DNA of 64,000 bases from Streptomyces sp. NBC_01428 (GTDB lineage: Bacteria > Actinomycetota > Actinomycetes > Streptomycetales > Streptomycetaceae), in assembly GCF_036231965.1 (NCBI RefSeq), contig NZ_CP109499.1:1488001-1552000 (forward strand), read 5' to 3'. The position numbers were made by a program, and so were the translations under genes. Shown here in pieces: positions 6,687-14,796 of the stretch (position 1 is its first letter; every line of letters begins with the position of its first letter). Under the pieces are notes generated by a model, which ran no database searches, was not told the DNA's origin, and worked only from the letters and a program-made list of their open reading frames with translations.

Positions 6687-9128
6687 TCAGTCCAGCGAGA
6701 GTTCGCTCCAGACCTGCTTGCCGCCGCTCACCGGGACCGTGCCCCAGGTGTCCGACATCGCCTCGACGAGGAGGATGCCGCGCCCGCCGGTGGCCTCCCA
6801 GCCGATGCTCGTCGGTTTGATCGGGGTGCGCGCCGAGTTGTCCGCGACGGCGATGCGCAGCCGGCGGTGGATGAGGGTGAGGTCGAGCCTGACCTGCCCG
6901 TCGGTGTGGACCAGGGCGTTGGTGACGAGTTCCGACACGATCAGCAGGGCGGCGTCCGTGTGGTCGGCGACGCCCCAGGTGCGCAGCGCCCGCCGGGTGT
7001 AGCGGCGGGCGTGCCGGACCGCCTCGGGGACCCGCCAGACGGTCCAGCTCTCGCGCAGCGGCAGGACGTCCATGCCGTCGAAGCGCATCAGGAGGAGGGC
7101 CACGTCGTCCGAGCGGTTGGCCTCCGTGAGCAGTTCGTCCGCCACCAGACCGAGGTGGGAGGGGTCGGAGCCGGCCAGGCCCACCGCGAGCCGGTTCAGG
7201 CCGTCCTCGATGTCGACCTCGACGGACTCGACCAGGCCGTCCGTGGTCAGCGCCAGGATGGTGCCGGGCTGCAGCCGGAGCGGGCTCATGGGGAAGTCGG
7301 TCTGCCGGACGACGCCGAGCGGCGGGCCCGGTTCGGATACGGGGACCTCGGTTCTGCCGTCCGGGTGACGGAGCACGGGCGGGAGGTGTCCGGCGCGCAC
7401 GTACCAGGCGGAGCCCTCCTCCATGTCGACGTCGACGTAGCAGCAGGTGGCGAAGAGGTCGGTCTCCAGATCCAGCAGGAGCCGGTTGGCCAGCGAGACC
7501 ACCACGTCCGGCGGGTGCCCCTCGACGGCGTAGGCGCGCAGGGCGGTGCGCATCTGGCCCATGAGCGTGGCGGCCGAGGCGTTGTGTCCCTGGACGTCGC
7601 CGATGACGAGGGCGACGTGGTTGTCCGGCAGCGGGATGACGTCGTACCAGTCGCCGCCGACGTCGAGGCCCGAGGTGGTCGGCAGATAGCGGGCCACGGC
7701 GACCGCTCCTGGCAGCTTGGGCAGCCGGCGCGGGAGCAGGGTCCGCTGGAGCATGCCGATGAGTTCGTGCTCGGCGTCGAAGGCGTGGGCGCGGACCAGT
7801 GCCTGTCCGGCGAGGCCGGCGGAGGCGGTGAGCAGGGCGCGCTCGTCGGGGCCGAAGTCGTGCGGGGCGTCCCAGCCGATGAGACAGGCGCCCGCCATAC
7901 GGCCGGCGGCGGGCAGCGGCAGGACGGCCAGCCCGCCCGGGCCGACGCCGGCGAGCGCGGGTTCCAGGGGTGCGCCCGCGGGCCAGATCGCCGGGCGGCC
8001 CTCGTTGAGGGCGGCCTCGAGGGTGGGCATCGAGCGGACGGGGGCGTCGGGCCATTCCGAGCGCCATTCGGTGCGCCACAGTTCCGGCCAGGAATCCGGC
8101 TCGGGCGGGTCGAGGACGGTGACGACGAGGCGGTCGCCCTCCAGCTCGGCGAGGGCGATCCGGTCGGCCTGGAGGGGCCCTCGCAGGGCGTCGACGACCG
8201 CCTGGCCGACGTCACGGACGGTGCCGGCGGTGGCGAGGGCCGAGGCGAGCCGCTGGACGCGGGCCACGTCGTTCAGGCCGGAGCGCAGCTTGGAGGCGTC
8301 GGAGACCGTGCCGACGAGCCGGGCGGGGCGGCCCTCTCCCGAGGGGAGCAGTCGGGCGCGCAGCCGGAGCCACTGGTGTCCGCCGGAGGGCTGGAGGATG
8401 CGGAACTCCAGCTCGCGCTCGCCGAGGGACATGTGGTCCGGTTCGACCGCGGACATCAGCGAGGGCAGGTCCTCGGGCACGGTCATCGACAGGAGCGTCT
8501 CGACCTTGCCGTCGAAGTCCGCGGGGTCCAGTCCGAACAGGTCGAGGACCTCGTCGTCGACGTCGACGTGTCCGCTGTCCATGGAGAGGGTGAACGAGCT
8601 GGCGGGCAGGTCGTCCGCGTCGTCGGGCAGCGGGGTGGGCGGGCAGACCACGGCCTCGGCGAGCATCGCCAGGCAGTCCCGCTCCTCGGGGCCGAAGCCG
8701 CCGGTGCGCTCGGTGACGGCGACCATGCAGCCGTTGTCCCGCAGGGGCAGCACGGCCAGGGAGAAGTCCTGGGAGGGCAGCCGCCGGGCGTCGGCGCAGC
8801 GGGCGACCTCGTCCGGTCCGAGCCAGCTCGGGTTCCCGGTGCGCAGCACCTCGGCGGCGGGGGACGTGCCCGACAGGGGGTAGCTGTCCCGCAGGCCGTA
8901 CAGCGTCCGGGGTACGCCCGCGGACTCGGCCAGATGGAGTTCCTCGCCGTCCGCGCTCGGGGCGTAGGCGGCGGCGACGGAGGCACCGCAGAAGACGAGT
9001 GCCTGTTCGAGCAGCCGGTGCAGCCGTTCGCGGGGGTCGAGGTCCGCGGTGAGCGTCTTCAGGGCGATTTCGGCGCGCGAGGTTCGCGTTTCGCGTTCCG
9101 TAGCGCCCTCACTGACCACGTCCGTCAT
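6687..9128 (-). CDS. GAF-PAS-GAF-SpoIIE phosphatase with C-terminal HATPase domain
   Basis: The 813-residue soluble signalling protein has a GAF-like domain at about residues 30-160, a PAS-like domain at 175-290 and a second GAF at 305-450. A PPM/SpoIIE serine phosphatase domain follows at 470-680, with GGDWYDV and GDVQGHNA metal-site motifs and ALTTDGLVES. The last part, 690-813, is an anti-sigma-type HATPase (SELVTNALVH). Such proteins dephosphorylate anti-anti-sigma factors and can also act as the kinase in partner-switching pathways, with PAS/GAF sensing the input. No anti-anti-sigma gene is adjacent. ATG at 9128 has a GGAAG ribosome site. Confidence 0.95.
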   Translation of the reverse strand: MTDVVSEGATERETRTSRAEIALKTLTADLDPRERLHRLLEQALVFCGASVAAAYAPSADGEELHLAESAGVPRTLYGLRDSYPLSGTSPAAEVLRTGNPSWLGPDEVARCADARRLPSQDFSLAVLPLRDNGCMVAVTERTGGFGPEERDCLAMLAEAVVCPPTPLPDDADDLPASSFTLSMDSGHVDVDDEVLDLFGLDPADFDGKVETLLSMTVPEDLPSLMSAVEPDHMSLGERELEFRILQPSGGHQWLRLRARLLPSGEGRPARLVGTVSDASKLRSGLNDVARVQRLASALATAGTVRDVGQAVVDALRGPLQADRIALAELEGDRLVVTVLDPPEPDSWPELWRTEWRSEWPDAPVRSMPTLEAALNEGRPAIWPAGAPLEPALAGVGPGGLAVLPLPAAGRMAGACLIGWDAPHDFGPDERALLTASAGLAGQALVRAHAFDAEHELIGMLQRTLLPRRLPKLPGAVAVARYLPTTSGLDVGGDWYDVIPLPDNHVALVIGDVQGHNASAATLMGQMRTALRAYAVEGHPPDVVVSLANRLLLDLETDLFATCCYVDVDMEEGSAWYVRAGHLPPVLRHPDGRTEVPVSEPGPPLGVVRQTDFPMSPLRLQPGTILALTTDGLVESVEVDIEDGLNRLAVGLAGSDPSHLGLVADELLTEANRSDDVALLLMRFDGMDVLPLRESWTVWRVPEAVRHARRYTRRALRTWGVADHTDAALLIVSELVTNALVHTDGQVRLDLTLIHRRLRIAVADNSARTPIKPTSIGWEATGGRGILLVEAMSDTWGTVPVSGGKQVWSELSLD

Positions 9129-9267
9129 TACAGCGCTTCCGGGGCTCCGGCGCAGCCCCTGTGACCGTTCCGAACGCGTCGGGCCTGCGCAGGGGCCTCA
9201 CCCGCGTGCCTGGTCGAACCTCTGCCGGACGGATGCGGGGGTGCCCTACGCGGGCGTACGGCGGAGT

Positions 9268-9297
9268 GGTCCGGCCCTCCCGCCGGAGGGCCGGACC
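9268..9297 (-). terminator. hairpin terminator after the secreted protease gene
   Basis: A perfect 13-bp stem (GGTCCGGCCCTCC and its complement) with a 4-nt CGCC loop lies 89 nt downstream of the protease stop. It precedes the start of the SpoIIE gene on the same strand. The rest of 9129-9385 shows no convincing gene. Confidence 0.8.
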
Positions 9298-9385
9298 GTC
9301 CACCACCGGCCGGAATCCCTGTTCCCTTGGCCGGATCAGTGGCCCCGCGTCACCGGGGGCACCGGCGGCAGGGGGTTCAGCCGGG

Positions 9386-10762
9386 TCAGGGGGTGGTCAC
9401 CATGCCCGAGCCGTCGTCCATGCCGGAACCGGACTGGCCGTAGGCCGCGCCGCCCTGGTCGTCGGCGATCCCTTGGTCGTCGGCCGCGCCCTGGTCGTCG
9501 GCAGCGCCGCCGCCCTGGTCGTCGGCAGCGCCGCCGGCCTGGTCGTCCGCCGCGCCGCCGGCCTGGTCGTCCGCGCCGCCCGCCTGGTCACCGGCTCCGG
9601 CCTGGTCACCGGCGCCCGCGCTCGGGTCCGCCGCGCCGCCGGCACCGGCGTCACCCGCTCCCAGCGTCGCGCCGACCGCCTGGAGGGCGGTGGTCACCGG
9701 CTGGAAGAAGGTCTCGCCGCCGACGGTGCAGTCGCCGCTGCCGCCCGAGGTGAGGCCGATCGCGCTGCCGTCCTGGGTGAACAGGGAGCCGCCGCTGTCT
9801 CCGGGCTCGGCGCAGACGTCGGTCTGGATGAGACCGGTGACCGTGCCCTCGGGGTAGTTCACGGTGGCGTCGAGGCCGGTGACGTTGCCGTCGTTCAGAC
9901 CCGTGGTGCTGCCCATCCGGAAGACCTGCTGGCCCACGGCCGCGTCGGCCGCCTGGTTGATCTGGACGCTCTGCCCGTTGCCGACGTTGACCGCGCTGTT
10001 GGCCTGCGTCGCGGGGTCGTCGTACTTGACGAGGGCGAAGTCGCCGTCACCGGGGAAGGTCGCCTGGTCGACGGTGGCGATCGGCGCGCCGTCCTGCGCG
10101 TCCGACCACTGCTTGGCGGCAACCCCGCAGTGACCCGCGGTGAGGAAGGCGGGGCTGCCGTCGCCCGCGGTGACGTTGAAGCCGAGGGAGCAGCGCGCGC
10201 CCCCGCCGAAGATGGCGTCGCCGCCGTCGACGAAGGTCTTGAAGGTGCCCGCCGACTTCTTGACGGTCGCCACCCCGGAACCGAGGTCCTTGACCGTCGA
10301 GGTGAGCGTGTCCCACTTGGAGCCCGTGACGGTGGAGTCCGCGGTCACGCGGATCTCGTTGGTCTTCGGGTCGACGGACCACGCCGTGCCGGGGATCGTC
10401 GCGTCCGTCCGCAGCGTCTTGGCGGCGGCCCGCAGGTCGGACGTGCTGTTCTGCACCTGGTGGGCGACGGCTCCGGCCTGCTCGATCCGGTTGACGACGT
10501 TGCTGTTGTTACCGACGACGTTGACGACGAGCTGCTTGTTCGCGGCGTCGTAGTACGACCCCGCGAAGGCGCCGCCCAGCTGGGAGGCGAGCTGCGCGGC
10601 GACGTCGGAGACGTCGGTCGCCTTGAACGTTCTGGGTGTGGCGTCGTCCCCGTTCGACTGCGAGGCATTGGCGTTGGGGAGCAGGAGAGCCGCTGCTCCG
10701 AGCGCTGCCACGCTGCCCACCGCGATCGCGGCCTTGCGCTTGGGTATCCGTTTGTGACTCAA
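9386..10762 (-). CDS. secreted S1 family (streptogrisin-like) serine protease with Ala/Asp/Gln-rich tail
   Basis: The 458-residue preproprotein has a signal peptide (residues 5-34, ending in ANA-S), an N-terminal prosegment, and a chymotrypsin-fold domain whose mature start is probably near residue 179, before GGDAIFGGGARCSLG. The catalytic triad is visible: His211 in TAGHC, Asp241 in GDFALV and Ser323 in GDSGGS. Cys191/212 and 317/345 fit the usual disulphides. From about residue 369 a 90-residue tail of repeated AADDQ/GGADDQ units replaces the carbohydrate-binding domain of some relatives. The start is TTG at 10762, chosen because AGGAGG lies 7 nt upstream. It is probably exported and self-processed, and active on extracellular protein. 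Confidence 0.93.
   Translation of the reverse strand: MSHKRIPKRKAAIAVGSVAALGAAALLLPNANASQSNGDDATPRTFKATDVSDVAAQLASQLGGAFAGSYYDAANKQLVVNVVGNNSNVVNRIEQAGAVAHQVQNSTSDLRAAAKTLRTDATIPGTAWSVDPKTNEIRVTADSTVTGSKWDTLTSTVKDLGSGVATVKKSAGTFKTFVDGGDAIFGGGARCSLGFNVTAGDGSPAFLTAGHCGVAAKQWSDAQDGAPIATVDQATFPGDGDFALVKYDDPATQANSAVNVGNGQSVQINQAADAAVGQQVFRMGSTTGLNDGNVTGLDATVNYPEGTVTGLIQTDVCAEPGDSGGSLFTQDGSAIGLTSGGSGDCTVGGETFFQPVTTALQAVGATLGAGDAGAGGAADPSAGAGDQAGAGDQAGGADDQAGGAADDQAGGAADDQGGGAADDQGAADDQGIADDQGGAAYGQSGSGMDDGSGMVTTP
9415..9650 (-). repeat. in-frame degenerate tandem repeats encoding the protease tail
   Basis: Short repeats of about 15-27 bp (ctggtcgtcggcagcgccgcc-like on the plus strand) encode GGAADDQ and GGADDQ units. 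They keep the reading frame, so this is protein-level repeat expansion rather than a CRISPR or a mobile repeat. Confidence 0.75.
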
Positions 10763-10775
10763 CTCTTGACCTCCT

Positions 10776-11432
10776 GGGGACGGGGCCGATGCCACCGTCC
10801 GGCGGCTGACTGGGGGCGCCTGGTTGCCCGTTGATACGCGAGTGCCGGGCGGGGTGTTCAACTGCCATTGCAAAGAGCCGGAGTTGACGGGTCCATAGCT
10901 ACGGATTGCGCGACAAACGGACCTTTCCGCCGCGCGGCCGACGCCTTCGAGCGGGAGCGGCGGCCACCTTCCGCCCCACGCCACGCGACGCCCCGCGCGA
11001 CGCTCCGCGTCCGAGCGGTGACCCTCCGTCGAGGATCGGTAGCGGAATCCTGGATTCAGCGAATCTGCACATCCCGCGCTCACCGGAGTCACGGCGTCCG
11101 GGGGATCTGCACACTCGCACGCCCCCCTCCGCGTCATTGGGCCGGACTGTCCCATTCGGTCCGCGCGCGGCAACCCGAGGTGTGCGCCGATACCGCGCAC
11201 GGTGTGAAGAACTCGCCGCAACGTGGTGTGGAGACCTGCACGCTTCCCCGCACTCGGCACTCAAGTTCCCAGGTGGGAGCCCTGGTTGATTGGAAGCGCG
11301 CGGCGCGCCCGTGCTTTGATCCGTTGCACCGCGGAGGTCGCAGCAATGCTCCCGGCAACGGGATCCGCACTCCTGCGGTGGCGGCCGCGTCTGTCCCCAG
11401 AGGGGGCCGCTCTCCCCCTTGTGAATATCCAT
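10776..11432. other. 657-bp gene-free divergent region between protease and peptide-export cassette
   Basis: I see no credible coding sequence. The left part must hold the protease promoter; TTGAAC and TATCAA about 19 nt apart on the minus strand near 10830-10860 are weak candidates. The right part must hold the promoter of the peptide precursor; TTGATT near 11286 is the only -35-like hexamer I noticed and is not convincing. No riboswitch or tRNA is apparent. Confidence 0.5.
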
Positions 11433-11450
11433 ATGAAGGGAAGTTCCATC

Positions 11451-11666
11451 ATGAACTCCACCCCCCGTTTCCAGACCGCCGAGATCTCCGACGCCGACCT
11501 CGACAACGTCTCGGGCGGCCTCGCGCTGAACGCCGTGGGCACCGTCACCGACCTGGTCGACGGCGTCGTCCCGGTCTCGGGCGTCGTGGGCACGGTCGTC
11601 GGCACCGTCGAGGGTGCGACCGGCCTGAACACCGGCGCGGTCACCGGCCTGGTCGCCGGTCTCTGA
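11451..11666 (+). CDS. double-glycine leader peptide precursor (cysteine-free, GxxxG-rich bacteriocin-like peptide)
   Basis: This 71-residue precursor has a leader of 23 residues ending in ADLDNVSGG. That matches double-glycine leaders cut by C39 peptidases, and such a transporter is encoded two genes downstream. The 48-residue core (LALNAVGTVTDLVDGVVP onward) has no Cys and no Lys/Arg, three acidic residues, and Gly at every fourth position in its second half (GTVVGTVEGATG, GAVTGLVAG). This GxxxG pattern favours helix packing in membranes. ATG at 11451 follows GAAGGGA; the earlier in-frame ATG at 11433 lacks a ribosome site. Annotation pipelines often call similar Streptomyces peptides type A2 lanthipeptides, but without Cys no lanthionine can form. 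The function is probably an exported bacteriocin or signal. Confidence 0.8.
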   Translation: MNSTPRFQTAEISDADLDNVSGGLALNAVGTVTDLVDGVVPVSGVVGTVVGTVEGATGLNTGAVTGLVAGL

Positions 11667-11696
11667 CCGGTCGCTGGATCGCGCTTCACACCGCGG

Positions 11697-11727
11697 AGTC
11701 CCGGAACCGCCCCCCGGTTCCGGGACT
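11697..11727 (+). terminator. hairpin between precursor gene and transporter genes
   Basis: A perfect 13-bp stem, AGTCCCGGAACCG with its complement, encloses a 5-C loop 31 nt after the precursor stop and 42 nt before the HlyD-like gene. It probably acts as a partial terminator or RNA stabiliser that keeps precursor mRNA in excess over transporter mRNA. Confidence 0.8.
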
Positions 11728-11769
11728 TCCGGGTGCCGTACCTCTCTCGAAACAGGTGAGGGAAGCTCC

Positions 11770-12579
11770 GTGCAGTTCCGTCAACAGGCCCTCGCCAAGC
11801 TCCAGTCGCCCGAGGAACTCGACCTCCCGGTGCGCTTCGCCCGCCCGCAGGGCTGGCTCGTGCTGGCCGTGACCGTCGTCGTCATGGCCGCCGCCTCCGT
11901 GTGGGCCGTGACCGGCACCGTCTCCTCCACCGTGAGCGCGCCCGCCGTCCTGACGCACGGCCAGGGCAGTTACCTCCTGCAGAGCCCCGTCGCCGGCCAG
12001 GTCACCTCCGTCGTCGCGAAGGAAGGTGAACGGCTCCCCGCGAACGCCCCGGTGGTCAAGGTCCGTACCGCGCGCGGCACCACGACAGTGGTGCGCACGG
12101 TCGCCGCGGGCCGCGTCACCGCGCTCGCCGCCACCATCGGCGCGATCATCTCGACCGGCGCGAACGTGGCGTCCGTGGAGAAGGTCGCGCACGCCGACGA
12201 CCCGCTGTACGCGACGGTCTACGTCCCCGCCGAGAGCGCCGCGGCCCTTCCCGCGAACGCCTCCGTCGACCTCTCCGTCCAGTCCGTGCCCGCCCAGCGG
12301 TACGGCGTGCTGCGCGGCCATGTGGCGACCGTCGGACGCAGTGTGCAGACCCGGCAGCAGATCGCCGCCTACCTCGGTGACGACCAACTCGGCGAGCAGT
12401 TCAGCAAGAAGGGCAGACCGGTCGCCGTCCTGGTACGGCTCGACCGCTCGTCCGGCACCAGGAGCGGACTGAAGTGGTCCTCGTCGGACGGACCCCCCTT
12501 CCCGCTCACCTCGATGTCCCTCGCCACGGGTTCGATCCGGCTGGCCGACCAGCGCCCCGTCGATTGGCTCCTGCCGTGA
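11770..12579 (+). CDS. NHLP-type bacteriocin system secretion protein (HlyD-like membrane fusion protein)
   Basis: The 269-residue adaptor has a short cytoplasmic N-terminus, one membrane helix at about residues 28-50 and two lipoyl-like half motifs (SPVAGQVTSVVAKEGE and VAAGRVTALAATIG). These are typical of HlyD/MFP proteins that link an inner-membrane ABC exporter to the cell exterior. In a Gram-positive it would guide peptide across the envelope. GTG at 11770 has a GAGGGA ribosome site. The gene overlaps the peptidase/ABC gene by a GTGA junction, showing translational coupling. The family resemblance is to the NHLM/NHLP secretion protein group; I could not confirm this by search. Confidence 0.85.
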   Translation: MQFRQQALAKLQSPEELDLPVRFARPQGWLVLAVTVVVMAAASVWAVTGTVSSTVSAPAVLTHGQGSYLLQSPVAGQVTSVVAKEGERLPANAPVVKVRTARGTTTVVRTVAAGRVTALAATIGAIISTGANVASVEKVAHADDPLYATVYVPAESAAALPANASVDLSVQSVPAQRYGVLRGHVATVGRSVQTRQQIAAYLGDDQLGEQFSKKGRPVAVLVRLDRSSGTRSGLKWSSSDGPPFPLTSMSLATGSIRLADQRPVDWLLP

Positions 12580-14795
12580 CCACCACCGACACCCGCGGCA
12601 GACGCCGCGCCGCCCCGCCCCGGCGCGCCGTGCCCAAGAGCCGCGTCCGGGCCGTGCGCACGCCCACGGTGCTCCAGATGGAGGCGGTCGAATGCGGCGC
12701 GGCCTCCCTCGCCATGGTGCTCGGGCACCACGGCCGGCACATCCCGCTCGAAGAACTGCGCATCGCGTGCGGTGTCTCGCGGGACGGCTCCCGGGCCAGC
12801 AACCTGCTGAAGGCGGCGCGCGGTTACGGCCTCACCGCCAAGGGCATGCAGATGGACACCGCCGCGCTCGCCGAGGTGCGGGCGCCCGCGATCCTGTTCT
12901 GGGAGTTCAACCACTACGTCGTGTACGACGGCATGGGCCGCCGGTTCGGACGTCGCGGCGTGCACATCAACGACCCGGGCAAGGGCCGCCGGTTCGTGCC
13001 CATGGAGGACTTCGACACCAGCTTCACCGGAGTCGTCCTGGTCATGGAGCCGGGTCCGGAGTTCCGCACCGGAGGCCGCAGGCCGGGCATCCTGGGCGCG
13101 ATGCCGGCCCGTCTGCGCGGAACCTCGGGCACGATGCCCGCGGCCGTCCTCGCGAGTCTGCTGCTGGTGGCCGTCGGTGCGGCCGTACCGGCGCTCAGCC
13201 GGACGTACATCGACCAGTATCTGATTGGTGGTCAGAGTTCGCTGCTCGGCGTGCTGTTCGCGTCGATGGGCGCCTCCGTGCTGCTCACCGTCGTGCTCAC
13301 CTGGCTGCAGCAGGCGAACCTGCTGCGGGGGCGCATCATCTCCTCGACGCTCTCCAGCGCCCGGTTCCTGCGCCATCTGCTGCGCCTGCCCGTCACGTTC
13401 TTCTCCCAGCGCAGCCCCGCGGACCTGGTGCAGCGCCTCCAGTCGAACGACGCGGTGGCCGAGACGCTGGCCCGCGACCTTGCGGCCGCCGGCGTCGACG
13501 CGATCGTCGTCGTCCTGTACGCCGTGCTGCTCTACACCTACGACCCGCAGCTCACGGCTGTCGGGATCGGCGTGGCGCTGCTGAACGTGGTCGCCATGCG
13601 CGTGGTGATCCGGCTGCGCGCGACCCGCACCGCCAAGCTGCGTGCCGACACCGCCCGGCTGACCAACACCGCCTACACCGGGCTGCAGTTGATCGAGACG
13701 ATGAAGGCGACGGGCGGCGAGGACGGCTACTTCCGCAAGTGGGCCGGACAGCACGCCACGACCCTGGAGGAGCAGCAGCGCCTCGGGGTGCCGAGCGCGT
13801 GGCTGGGTGTCGTCGCCCCGACCCTCGCGACGCTCAACAGCGCGCTGATCCTGTGGATCGGCGGTCTGCGTGCGGTCGAGGGGCACATCTCCGTGGGGCT
13901 GCTGGTCGCCTTCCAGGCGCTCGTCACCCGCTTCACCGCGCCGCTCACCCGGCTGAACGGGGTCGCGGGCCGCATCCAGGACTTCGCCGCCGACGTGGCC
14001 CGGCTGAAGGACGTCGAGAACTTCCAGACGGACCCGCTGTACGCCCGGCCCGGCGGTGGGGAGTCCACCCGGCGGCTGCAGGGCCATGTCGAGCTGGAGA
14101 ACATCACGTTCGGCTACAGCCCGCTCGACAAGCCGCTGCTCAGCGGTTTCTCGCTGACCGTGGGCCCCGGCCGGCAGGTCGCGCTGGTCGGCGGGTCGGG
14201 CAGCGGCAAGTCGACCGTCTCGCGGCTGATCTCGGGCCTGTACGCGCCGTGGGAGGGCACGATCCGCATCGACGGACGGCTCCTGGAGGACATCCCGCGC
14301 GGCGCGCTGGCGTCGTCCGTGTCCTTCGTCGACCAGGACGTCTTCCTCTTCGAGGGGACCGTGCGGGACAACATCGCGCTGTGGGACCCCTCCATCCCTG
14401 ACGACGCGGTGGTCACCGCGCTGCGGGACGCGGCGCTTTACGACGTGGTGACGCGGCGCCCCGGCGGCATCCACAGCAGGGTGGAGCAGGACGGCCGCAA
14501 CTTCTCCGGCGGGCAGCGTCAACGCCTGGAGATCGCGCGGGCGCTGGTCCGCAGGCCGAGCATCCTCGTGCTCGACGAGGTGACGAGCGCCCTCGACGCG
14601 GAGACCGAGCAGACGGTCATGGACAACCTGCGGCGGCGCGGCTGCGCGTGCGTGGTGATCGCCCATCGGCTCAGCACCGTGCGGGACAGCGACGAGATCG
14701 TCGTGCTCGAACACGGAACGGTCGTGGAACGCGGCCGGCACGACGCGCTGGTCGCCGCCGGCGGACCCTACGCCACGCTGGTCAAGGAGCGATGA
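12576..14795 (+). CDS. NHLP family export ABC transporter with C39 peptidase domain
   Basis: This 739-residue peptidase-permease-ATPase removes the double-glycine leader and pumps the peptide out. The C39 domain covers about residues 30-165 with Cys40 (EAVECGAAS), His113 (FNHYVVYDG) and Asp133 (INDPGKG) as catalytic triad. Six membrane helices follow. The nucleotide-binding domain has Walker A GGSGSGKST near 538, the signature FSGGQRQR near 643 and Walker B ILVLDEVTSALD near 663. The GTG start at 12576 overlaps the previous stop (GTGA), giving the correct family N-terminus; upstream in-frame ATGs lie inside the preceding gene. The clear match between C39 peptidase and the GG leader ties it to the precursor at 11451. 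Confidence 0.95.
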   Translation: MTTTDTRGRRRAAPPRRAVPKSRVRAVRTPTVLQMEAVECGAASLAMVLGHHGRHIPLEELRIACGVSRDGSRASNLLKAARGYGLTAKGMQMDTAALAEVRAPAILFWEFNHYVVYDGMGRRFGRRGVHINDPGKGRRFVPMEDFDTSFTGVVLVMEPGPEFRTGGRRPGILGAMPARLRGTSGTMPAAVLASLLLVAVGAAVPALSRTYIDQYLIGGQSSLLGVLFASMGASVLLTVVLTWLQQANLLRGRIISSTLSSARFLRHLLRLPVTFFSQRSPADLVQRLQSNDAVAETLARDLAAAGVDAIVVVLYAVLLYTYDPQLTAVGIGVALLNVVAMRVVIRLRATRTAKLRADTARLTNTAYTGLQLIETMKATGGEDGYFRKWAGQHATTLEEQQRLGVPSAWLGVVAPTLATLNSALILWIGGLRAVEGHISVGLLVAFQALVTRFTAPLTRLNGVAGRIQDFAADVARLKDVENFQTDPLYARPGGGESTRRLQGHVELENITFGYSPLDKPLLSGFSLTVGPGRQVALVGGSGSGKSTVSRLISGLYAPWEGTIRIDGRLLEDIPRGALASSVSFVDQDVFLFEGTVRDNIALWDPSIPDDAVVTALRDAALYDVVTRRPGGIHSRVEQDGRNFSGGQRQRLEIARALVRRPSILVLDEVTSALDAETEQTVMDNLRRRGCACVVIAHRLSTVRDSDEIVVLEHGTVVERGRHDALVAAGGPYATLVKER

Positions 14796-14796
14796 G

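Noticed and set aside
6138..9164. 1008-codon open frame opposite the SpoIIE phosphatase
   Set aside because: Low-complexity Gly/Val/Arg-rich antisense frame; the minus strand carries recognisable GAF/PAS/SpoIIE/HATPase motifs.
9415..9650. Short tandem repeats resembling a CRISPR array
   Set aside because: Units are in frame, too short and lack unique spacers; they encode the Ala-Asp-Gln tail of the protease.
11451..11666. Lanthipeptide precursor
   Set aside because: The core has no cysteine and no LanB, LanC or LanM-like gene is nearby, so lanthionine formation is not supported.
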